5,607 nt of DNA from Natronohydrobacter sp. (GTDB lineage: Bacteria > Pseudomonadota > Alphaproteobacteria > Rhodobacterales > Rhodobacteraceae), in NCBI GenBank assembly GCA_007116445.1, contig SKIM01000098.1, forward strand, positions 1 through 5,607. The letters run 5' to 3'. Below the pieces are notes generated by a model. The model had not been told where the DNA came from and did no database searches. It saw only the letters and a program-made list of their open reading frames with translations. Below are positions 1 through 5,051 of the stretch, in pieces (position 1 is the first letter of the stretch; each line of letters begins with the position of its first letter). A program made the position numbers and the translations under genes.

Positions 1-1
1 A

Positions 2-799
2 TCAGGCGTGTTGCGCTGCCTTTTCTTCGCGAAGGCTGCGCCAGATATGCGTGCGCAGATGCACGAAGCTTTCGAGGTCCATCACATCCTCGATTTTCTC
101 ATGGCTGTCCCAGTTTTCGGCGTTGCGAATGGTTGCGACATCCAGCACTTCCTTGATCCGACCCGGCGCACGCGTCATGATCGCCACGCGGTCGGCCAGA
201 TAAACTGCCTCTTCTACCGCATGGGTGATGAACAGCACGGTGCGCGGGTTCTTGCGGGCCAGACGGACCAGTTCTTCTTGCATGACCACGCGGGTCTGAG
301 CATCCAGCGCGCCAAAAGGTTCATCCATCAGCAGCACATCTGGGTCCAGCACATAGGCGCGCGCAATCGCGACGCGCTGCTGCATTCCGCCCGACAACTG
401 ATGCGGGAAATGCTTGGCATAGGCGGTCAGGTTCATCAGGTTCAGAATATCGGCAATGCGCGAGTCCCGCTCTGCCCTGCTGACATTCAGGTTGCGCAAC
501 CCCATCTCGATATTGTCATAGACCGATTTCCACGGAAACAGCGCGAATTGCTGGAACACCACCGCACGATCGGGGCCGGGACGCTTGATCGGCGTGCCAT
601 CGACAGTGACAAGACCATCGGTTGCAGGTTCGAACCCCGCGACCATACGCAAGCACGTTGTCTTTCCGCAGCCCGACGGGCCGACGATGGCCACAAATTC
701 CTTGTCGCGGATTTCAAGATTGATGTCCTGAAGGGCCTGAAACCCCGTATCGCGCGGCCCGAAAACCTTGCTTACGTCCTTGAACTGGATCACTCCCAT
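2..799 (-). CDS. NitT/TauT-type ABC importer, ATP-binding protein
   Basis: This is the cytoplasmic ATPase that powers the importer whose two membrane subunits are encoded just upstream. The 265-residue product has every motif of an active ABC ATPase: Walker A GPSGCGKTT (residues 40-48), Q-loop in VFQQ (82-84), signature LSGGMQQR (135-142), Walker B VLLMDEP (155-161), D-loop ALD and switch histidine in ITHAVEEA (H193). The FQQFALFPW and GALDAQTR stretches are typical of the nitrate/taurine/sulfonate class (TauB/SsuB/NrtD-like). I chose the ATG at 797-799. It is preceded at about 7 nt by AGGGG and opens with the usual family start MGVIQFKDVSKVF. An in-frame ATG at 830-832 would overlap the permease gene. 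The gap to that gene is 22 bases, so the genes are co-transcribed. The stop codon lies at 2-4. The substrate cannot be read from the ATPase. Confidence 0.95.
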   Translation of the reverse strand: MGVIQFKDVSKVFGPRDTGFQALQDINLEIRDKEFVAIVGPSGCGKTTCLRMVAGFEPATDGLVTVDGTPIKRPGPDRAVVFQQFALFPWKSVYDNIEMGLRNLNVSRAERDSRIADILNLMNLTAYAKHFPHQLSGGMQQRVAIARAYVLDPDVLLMDEPFGALDAQTRVVMQEELVRLARKNPRTVLFITHAVEEAVYLADRVAIMTRAPGRIKEVLDVATIRNAENWDSHEKIEDVMDLESFVHLRTHIWRSLREEKAAQHA

Positions 800-821
800 T
801 CGATCACCCCTATTCTCCCTG

Positions 822-1607
822 TCAGTTTTCAAGACCGCGCCTGCGCTGGATGATGCGTTCCGCCAGCCGAAGCGCGCTGTCCAGCGCCAGCCCGACCAGC
901 CCGATTGCCACCATCCCGGCCATCACTGTCGTCGTTGAAATATTCGCCTGCCCCTGCACCATCATGTAGCCGACCCCCGCCGAGGCCACGATCAGTTCCG
1001 CCCCCACAAGCGACTGCCACCCCAGACCCGCAGACACCCGCAACCCCGAGATGATGGACGGCACAGACGAGGGCAGCAGAACCTCTCGGATCACCCTGTG
1101 CGAGGGCGTGCCCAGCATATTCGCTGCCTCTATCAGGCGCGGGTCGACAAATTTCGCGCCGCGATAGGCATTGATCACGCAAGGCGGAAAGGCACCTGCA
1201 AAGATGATCATGATCGGCCCGCCAATGCCTGTGCCGAACCACAGCGCCGCAAACGGCACCCACGCAATCGGCGCAACAAAGCGCAGCGCGTCGAACAGCG
1301 GCGAGACAATCTCATCCAGCAACTGGTACCACCCCATCAGCAGCCCCAAAGGAATGCCGACCAGCGCGGCCAGAATGAACCCATAAGCGAAGCGCTGGAA
1401 GCTGGCGAACAGATGCCCTTGCAGCGTCGCGCCCGCAAAGCGGCGGTCCAGCAAGGTGGTGAAACGGTCATACACTTCCACCGGCGAGGGCAGAAATACA
1501 TTCGAGATCATCCCGCTGATCGCAAGCCCATGCCAAAGCCCGATGAAACTGCCCAAACCCAGAAACCCCAGAAGCAGCGATTGTGTGAAGGAAATCTGCT
1601 TTTGCAT
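822..1607 (-). CDS. NitT/TauT-type ABC importer, permease subunit B
   Basis: This is an inner-membrane subunit of the importer, 261 residues with several hydrophobic segments: an N-terminal helix near residues 9-30, then segments near 73-92, 108-146, 182-220 and 227-245. It carries the BPD_transp_1 coupling (EAA) loop, EAANMLGTPSHRVIREVLLP at residues 160-179, which docks on the ATPase. The LPSPVEVYDRF stretch near the N-terminus is typical of TauC/SsuC-like permeases. An upstream extension of the frame to 1712 overlaps the preceding gene and reads as shadow sequence. I therefore placed the start at the ATG at 1605-1607, preceded by AAAGGA and lying 4 bases after the stop codon of permease A. 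It is the middle gene of the operon. It is clearly homologous to permease A but not a recent duplicate, which suggests the two form a heterodimeric channel. Confidence 0.93.
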   Translation of the reverse strand: MQKQISFTQSLLLGFLGLGSFIGLWHGLAISGMISNVFLPSPVEVYDRFTTLLDRRFAGATLQGHLFASFQRFAYGFILAALVGIPLGLLMGWYQLLDEIVSPLFDALRFVAPIAWVPFAALWFGTGIGGPIMIIFAGAFPPCVINAYRGAKFVDPRLIEAANMLGTPSHRVIREVLLPSSVPSIISGLRVSAGLGWQSLVGAELIVASAGVGYMMVQGQANISTTTVMAGMVAIGLVGLALDSALRLAERIIQRRRGLEN

Positions 1608-1611
1608 CGGC

Positions 1612-2394
1612 TTATCCTTTCGCTGCCAAAGCGGCGGTGTTCCAGCGCAGGGCATAGGTTTCCGCCACACCCAGCAGGCGGGTGGTTCCCCAGCCCAGAA
1701 TCGCCACTGCAATCATCCCCACAAGGATCATTCCGGGGTAGAGATCTTGCTGCGCCACATTCAGAACGCGGCCAATGCCGTAAAACGCGCCCACCAGCTC
1801 TGCCGCGACAAGCGTGGTCCAGGACGCCTGAAGCGACAGCCGCAAGCCGGTAAAGATCATGGGACTGGCGCCCGGGATCAACACTTCGCCGACAAAGCGC
1901 ATCTTGGGCACACCCAGCATATAGGCCGCCTCGATCACGGGGCGGTCAATATTGCGCACACCGGCATAGGTGTTGATGACCGATGGCACGAAGGCAGAGA
2001 ACCAGATCACCATCATCTTGGCCGCATCGCCCAAGCCGAGCCACAGGATAGCAAGTGGAATCCATGCCAGCGGCGGGATAGGACGAATGATCAGGAAAAT
2101 GGGGTTGATCAGCGCCTCTGCCTTGCGGCTCCAGCCCATGAGCAGCCCAAGTGGGACACCTGTGGCAACCGCAAACAAGAACCCCAACACCACGAGGCGC
2201 AGCGAATTATAGACATGCAAAGAAAGATCGCCGCCGCCATAGCCGCGCACCGAGACATGTATGAAGGCTGACCATGTTTCGGCAGGGGCCGGAAAGCGCC
2301 CCGAAGGGATGATGCCAAAACCCGTCGTCATCGCATACCAGATGACACAGACGACAAGTATCGTGATCAATCCGATTGTGACCCTGCGCTGCAC
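1612..2394 (-). CDS. NitT/TauT-type ABC importer, permease subunit A
   Basis: First gene of the importer operon, coding for a 260-residue inner-membrane permease. It has an N-terminal hydrophobic helix (about residues 6-22), the FPAPAETWSAF stretch (34-44) common to NitT/TauT permeases, further membrane segments near 66-87, 98-145 and 176-205 and a C-terminal one near 218-240. The EAA coupling loop, EAAYMLGVPKMRFVGEVLIP, is at residues 155-174. The initiation codon is GTG at 2392-2394, preceded by a purine-rich GAGGGGGG about 4 nt away. No better in-frame start is visible upstream, because the next bases are the operator region. It ends 4 bases before permease B, so translational coupling is likely. 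Expression is probably controlled by the palindrome about 20 bases upstream of the start. The transported compound is unknown. Confidence 0.93.
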   Translation of the reverse strand: MQRRVTIGLITILVVCVIWYAMTTGFGIIPSGRFPAPAETWSAFIHVSVRGYGGGDLSLHVYNSLRLVVLGFLFAVATGVPLGLLMGWSRKAEALINPIFLIIRPIPPLAWIPLAILWLGLGDAAKMMVIWFSAFVPSVINTYAGVRNIDRPVIEAAYMLGVPKMRFVGEVLIPGASPMIFTGLRLSLQASWTTLVAAELVGAFYGIGRVLNVAQQDLYPGMILVGMIAVAILGWGTTRLLGVAETYALRWNTAALAAKG

Positions 2395-2412
2395 GACACC
2401 CCCCCTCGAAAC

Positions 2413-2430
2413 TATGTAAACGCTTTCATA
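2413..2430. promoter_or_regulatory. LacI-family operator palindrome
   Basis: TATGTAAACGCTTTCATA is an imperfect palindrome with 7 of 9 base pairs symmetric and a central CG. Read on the minus strand, the core TGAAAGCGTTTACA fits the cre-type LacI-family consensus TGWAANCGNTNWCA at every defined position. It lies 18 bases upstream of the permease A start and about 100 bases upstream of the lacI-family gene. It is therefore placed to block the operon promoter or the path of RNA polymerase. Assignment to the adjacent repressor is inference from position and family. Confidence 0.8.
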
Positions 2431-2443
2431 ACACCAACAGCCC

Positions 2444-2449
2444 TGTCAA
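2444..2449 (-). promoter_or_regulatory. candidate -35 box of the importer operon
   Basis: The minus strand reads TTGACA, a perfect -35 hexamer. A -10 box at standard spacing (17 nt) would fall inside the operator at about 2421-2426, where the sequence is AAAGCG and matches poorly. TATGAA sits at a short 13-nt spacing. If this -35 is used, the repressor would sit directly on the core promoter. The alternative is the TATAAT at 2456-2461. Confidence 0.4.
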
Positions 2450-2455
2450 CTTTAA

Positions 2456-2461
2456 ATTATA
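2456..2461 (-). promoter_or_regulatory. candidate -10 box of the importer operon
   Basis: The minus strand reads TATAAT, a perfect -10 hexamer in a very AT-rich stretch, but the sequence 16-18 nt upstream of it (AATAGA or similar) is a poor -35. Transcription from here would start near 2449 and run through the operator at about +19 to +36, which would suit a roadblock type of repression. It competes with the TTGACA-based promoter and I cannot decide between them. Confidence 0.35.
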
Positions 2462-2501
2462 TAAACATTGTATTTTTCTCTATTTCCTCTAGTGATATCC
2501 A

Positions 2502-2513
2502 TGAAAATTTTCA
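2502..2513. repeat. perfect 12-bp palindrome in the regulator leader
   Basis: TGAAAATTTTCA is perfectly self-complementary and ends 16 bases upstream of the ATG of the LacI-family gene. Its outer arms (TGAAA/TTTCA) match one half of the operator at 2413-2430, but it lacks the central CG expected of a LacI-family site. It could be a secondary or autoregulatory protein site, or simply AT-rich chance. Confidence 0.4.
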
Positions 2514-2529
2514 CAACGGGGCTGAAAAC

Positions 2530-3549
2530 ATGTCACCAAGACGAAAGCCAACGCTTGCTGATATCGCGCGCGAATCCGCCACATCCATTGCCACAGTGTC
2601 ACGGGCCATGTCGCAACCCGGCCTGGTGCAGCCGCAAACATTGGAACGCATCCGTCAGGTCGCTACGCGTCTGGGCTATGTCCCAAATCGCCGCGCCCGC
2701 GCGCTTGTGTCGGGCAGATCCAACACCATCGGCGTGGTTGTGCCCACGCTGAATTCACCGATATTCTCGGCCACCTTGCAGGAAATGCAGCGCGCCTTCA
2801 GTGCCAATGGCTACCAATTGCTGATCGCATCTCACGAATACGATCCCGCCAATGAAGCCAGCGCGCTTGCGCAACTTATCTCACATGGGGTGGATGGGCT
2901 GGTGGTGGTCGGCGGTGACAGGCCGCAATCCACCCGGTCCCTGATCGACGCCGCCGGGGTACCCCTGATCCAGATGTGGGACGGTCGCGAAGGGGTTGAC
3001 CGGGTTCTGGTCGACAGCTTTCAGGCCGGATACATTGTAACCCGCTATCTGATGGACCTGGGGCATAGCCGGATCGGGGTGATTTGCGGCCAGCTTCGCA
3101 ACAACGACCGGCAAGTCGCGCGCGTCAATGGCATCCGCGCCGCCTTGCAGGAAAATGACATCATGTTGGTCCAGACGCAGATTAGCCAGCAACCCCTTAC
3201 CCTGTCAGCCGGACGTTCGGGCTGCATGACCCTGCTGGAAATTGTGCCGCGTCCCAGTGCAATTATCGGCACAGCGGATTTGCTGGCAATCGGCGCAATG
3301 ATCGAGGCGCAGGGTCGCGGCATCGATGTGCCCGACAGCATCTCTTTCGCAGGGATCGACAATGTCGATTTCGCCGCACATCTGGCACCATCGCTAACGA
3401 CAGTAGACATCCCCGCCGCAAGCATTGGTGCAGAAACAGCCGCGCTCATGCTACAGCGCCTTGATAATGCCACAATGCCATCTGGTCGCACCATTCAACT
3501 GCCTGTCAATCTTGTTGTGCGCCACTCGACTGGCCGCTGCAAGAGCTGA
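2530..3549 (+). CDS. LacI-family transcriptional repressor
   Basis: A 339-residue DNA-binding regulator, the usual length for the family. The N-terminal helix-turn-helix covers residues 8-28 (TLADIARESATSIATVSRAM), followed by the hinge region (N53 to S61). Leu59 is in the position of the leucine that inserts into the central CpG of the operator, which agrees with the CG-centred palindrome upstream. Residues 66-330 form the periplasmic-binding-protein-like sensor domain: TIGVVVPTLNSPIFS at the start, RVLVDSFQAGY and HSRIGVICG in the middle, ISFAGIDNVDFAAHLAPSLTTV near the end. The common CNND-like effector motif appears as GTAD (247-250), so the ligand may be unusual. The ATG at 2530 preserves the HTH. 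The ribosome site is weak (GGGG about 8 nt upstream). The gene is divergent from the importer operon, which it probably represses in the absence of an inducer. The effector is unknown. Confidence 0.93.
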   Translation: MSPRRKPTLADIARESATSIATVSRAMSQPGLVQPQTLERIRQVATRLGYVPNRRARALVSGRSNTIGVVVPTLNSPIFSATLQEMQRAFSANGYQLLIASHEYDPANEASALAQLISHGVDGLVVVGGDRPQSTRSLIDAAGVPLIQMWDGREGVDRVLVDSFQAGYIVTRYLMDLGHSRIGVICGQLRNNDRQVARVNGIRAALQENDIMLVQTQISQQPLTLSAGRSGCMTLLEIVPRPSAIIGTADLLAIGAMIEAQGRGIDVPDSISFAGIDNVDFAAHLAPSLTTVDIPAASIGAETAALMLQRLDNATMPSGRTIQLPVNLVVRHSTGRCKS

Positions 3550-3828
3550 CTGTTTTGCCCAGACCGGTCAGCCGGCCTGCGCAAACGTGATGTAGACAGA
3601 CGCCGCGCTGCACGCACCAAGACGCTCAAGGCTTGCAGTGCGTTCGCGCCAAAAGCCGACCCCTCATCGGACAGCAAAGGATAAATCATTTGCGTTGCAG
3701 ACCGTCATCATACCGCACCGTGCTTGGTCCCGCTTTCCCAATCCGGATCAGTTAGATCATTTGCCCATCCGGGTCGTCGTCTTCTCAGATCCCCTTGGCA
3801 CCGTCGCTGGCTGGTCACGACACGGTGG
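3550..3828. other. 279-base stretch without a recognisable gene
   Basis: I see no convincing coding sequence here; the short open frames on both strands show no family features. The part nearest 3828 is directly downstream of the IS110-type transposase stop codon and may be the 3' noncoding end of that element. It holds a CCGGAT/ATCCGG inverted pair (about 3743-3778) in a larger degenerate repeat of CCCAATCCGGAT and CCCATCCGGGT. Near 3562-3576 the self-complementary words GACCGGTC and GCCGGC follow the regulator's stop, but without a T-tract, so no terminator is called. Confidence 0.5.
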
Positions 3829-4290
3829 TCATGCTCTCGCCAGCGCCGGATCTTTGTGGTCATCGTTCTTCGTAAGCAAGGCCCAAAAATAGCGCGCATC
3901 TTGTTGGCGAGCGCGACCAACATCTTGGGTTTGCGCGTCAACATGCGTGATAGCCAGCGGCCTTGCACAAGGATGCACTGCCCAAGCCAGTTCATTCGCG
4001 ACATTGCACCAATAATCAGGAGGCGTCGGATATCGGCCTGACCGGCATTGGTCATGCGCCCCAAGCGCTCCTTGCCTCCGGAAGGAGGCTGCTTGGGCAC
4101 CAGTCCCAACCAAGTCGCAAAGTCGCGCCCGGTCTTCAACTGCGCCATCTCAGGTGCGAATGCCTCGATCGCCAGTGCCGTAAGCCCGACATCACCTATA
4201 GCCGACATGCGGTATCGGTCATGGCCGCAAGCGCCTTCTGCGTTTTGGTCTTGGCCTCGATCCTCTCTGTTTTCTCAGCAATCTGTGCTA
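3829..4290 (-). pseudogene. IS110-family transposase, C-terminal remnant
   Basis: This is the C-terminal (Transposase_20-like) part of an IS110-family recombinase. The strongest match is GRDFATWLGLVPKQPPSGGK followed by ERLGRMTNAGQADIRRLLI, and later MLTRKPKMLVALANKM, all in the frame entered at 4208. The N-terminal RuvC-like DEDD catalytic domain is absent. Upstream, 4290-4199 reads in another frame as linker sequence (AQIAEKTERIEAKTKTQ... to DTACRL) and hits TAG, so there is a frameshift with a small loss near 4200. After ALANKM (about 3897) the frame breaks again. Restoring one G there gives MARYFWALLTKNDDHKDPALARA with a TGA at 3829-3831, the expected family end. The gene is dead through 5' truncation and at least two frameshifts. 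Its 5' end is replaced by the left end of the IS5-like element at 4291. Confidence 0.85.
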
Positions 4291-4307
4291 GGGTCTGTGG
4301 GCAATCA
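4291..4307 (+). repeat. left terminal inverted repeat of the IS5-like element
   Basis: GGGTCTGTGGGCAATCA pairs with the reverse complement of the right end, GGGCCTGTGGACAATCA, with 15 of 17 positions identical. The TA at 4289-4290 is the presumed target duplication. The transposase TGA (4305-4307) lies within this repeat. Confidence 0.85.
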
Positions 4308-4497
4308 TCGCGACGCGATGAAGGCAGCGACAAGGTTCCAGTTGGCAGCAAAGCTGCAATCTGTCTTGTCGTAGCGGGTGGCTAAACCGCTGAATTCCTT
4401 GATCTTCGCAAAGTGGTTCTCGATCAGGTGCCGCCCCTTTTAGGCGCGGGTATCATAGTCACGCTGCTGCTTGCGGTTCGCTTTTGGCGGGAGTTTG

Positions 4498-4535
4498 GAG
4501 GATCAGGATTTGATCCGGGGGATCAAATCCCCGAC
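4498..4535 (+). repeat. palindromic insert, copy B (11-bp hairpin)
   Basis: This copy contains a perfect hairpin: GGATTTGATCC (4506-4516), loop GGG, GGATCAAATCC (4520-4530). It sits inside the transposase reading frame between GAAA and LPPKANRK, where relatives run nearly straight from one to the other. It adds about 45-48 bases, keeps the frame, and introduces a TGA. Aligned in this orientation with copy A on the other strand, it shares GAGG, a GGAWTTG-like arm, CCGGGGRATCAAWTCCCC and a closing GA..C. Confidence 0.7.
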
Positions 4536-4610
4536 AAACGCCGCTGCGCCCCGCGCATCGAGTTCTTCAAGCCGCCCCTTGAGCGCCCGATGGCCCGAGC
4601 CTGAGTCCCC

Positions 4611-4652
4611 GTCTCGGGGGAATTGATTCCCCGGCCCAATTCCTTCTCCCTC
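4611..4652 (-). repeat. palindromic insert, copy A
   Basis: This block contains the near-perfect palindrome GGGGAATTGATTCCCC (4617-4632, 7-bp arms, 2-nt loop) overlapping a second small hairpin CCCCG-TCT-CGGGG (4607-4619). It interrupts the transposase after QKASGA, where family members continue directly with a KGGTQ-like sequence, and it changes the reading frame. The minus strand of this block aligns with the plus strand of copy B, so the two copies are inverted relative to each other, about 75 bases apart. Confidence 0.65.
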
Positions 4653-5034
4653 GACTGCGCCAGATGCCTTCTGGTGAACCTGAACGATGGTGCCGTCGAT
4701 AAGGGCAGATTCAAGGTCGGGGTCATCAAGCATCGCATTGAAAAGGCGCTCGAATACGCCAGCCTTTGCCCATCTGCGAAACCTCCGGAACTGGCTGTTC
4801 CACTTGCCAAAACCGGTAGGAAGGTCACGCCAAAGCGACCCTGTCCGGACACGCCAGAAGATTGCCTCCAGAAACAGACGGTTATCCTTCGCCGTAGCCC
4901 CGGCGTCGCCGGTCTTGCCCGGCAGATGCTCTTCAAGCCGCTTCCAGAGGGCATCTGTCACCACGAACCGCCGATCGTTCATTCAAACCTCCATTTTGGA
5001 AGCTTGAATCAGAAATCAGCCCAGATGGGAATCC

Positions 5035-5051
5035 TGATTGTCCACAGGCCC
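5035..5051 (-). repeat. right terminal inverted repeat of the IS5-like element
   Basis: The minus strand reads GGGCCTGTGGACAATCA, the partner of the left terminal repeat. TA follows at 5052-5053, with CTAG spanning the junction. The transposase gene starts about 50 bases inside this end, so this end should carry its promoter. Confidence 0.85.

Larger units (their letters stand above)
4305..4982 (-). pseudogene. IS5-family (IS427-like) transposase, disrupted
   Basis: The start is ATG at 4980-4982 after a strong GGAGG at 5 nt. Residues 1-109 are a normal N-terminus: DUF4096-like region with FWRVRTGSLWRDLP (42-55) and FRRFRRWAKAG, then the first catalytic Asp in ALIDGTIVQVHQKASGA (D96). An inserted palindromic block (about 4610-4655) then shifts the frame, and the sequence resumes as GTQARAIGRSRGGL. 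About 60-70 codons, including the second catalytic Asp, are missing at about 4570. The text picks up at ELDARGAAA, followed by a second palindromic block with a TGA (about 4491-4538). It continues as LPPKANRKQQRDYDTRA, a TAA at 4440-4442 where the family has Tyr, and then KGRHLIENHFAKIKEF (with the third catalytic Glu), ATRYDKTD and a final IASR with TGA at 4305. The protein as it stands would stop at 159 residues and be inactive. Confidence 0.88.
4291..5051 (-). mobile_element. decayed IS5-family (IS427-like) insertion sequence
   Basis: A 761-bp element bounded by 17-bp terminal inverted repeats (15 of 17 identical) and flanked on both sides by TA, the duplication expected for this group. 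It contains one transposase gene in minus orientation whose stop codon falls inside the left repeat, a common arrangement. Both ends are intact. The interior has lost roughly 60-70 codons and has gained two palindromic inserts of about 45 bp, so the element cannot move by its own enzyme. The assignment to IS5/IS427 rests on the transposase motifs and TIR/TA pattern, not on a database match. Confidence 0.85.

Noticed and set aside
8..853. 281-codon open frame on the plus strand
   Set aside because: It is antisense to the ATP-binding protein gene, which has every ABC motif. The antisense product shows no family features and is rich in His/Arg/Gln, as expected of a mirror frame of high-GC coding DNA.
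1098..2271. Two long plus-strand open frames of 251 and 271 codons
   Set aside because: They lie opposite the two permease genes and read as low-quality His/Gln/Arg-rich sequence without domains.
3551..3585. Possible terminator after the regulator gene
   Set aside because: The self-complementary words GACCGGTC and GCCGGC form only short stems and no T-run follows.
3495..3689. Short minus-strand frame overlapping the regulator's end
   Set aside because: It has no recognisable motif and overlaps the 3' end of the well-supported LacI-family gene.
3735..3780. Third copy of the palindromic insert near the IS110 remnant
   Set aside because: It has GGATC and CCGG words in common with copies A and B, but the order and spacing do not align over more than a few bases.
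4506..4530. Hairpin read as a rho-independent terminator
   Set aside because: The arms are strong, but no T-tract follows on either strand and the hairpin lies inside the transposase reading frame. A palindromic insert explains it better.
4413..4604. Short plus-strand frame within the IS5-like element
   Set aside because: It is antisense to the transposase remnant, whose catalytic and C-terminal motifs are readable on the minus strand.
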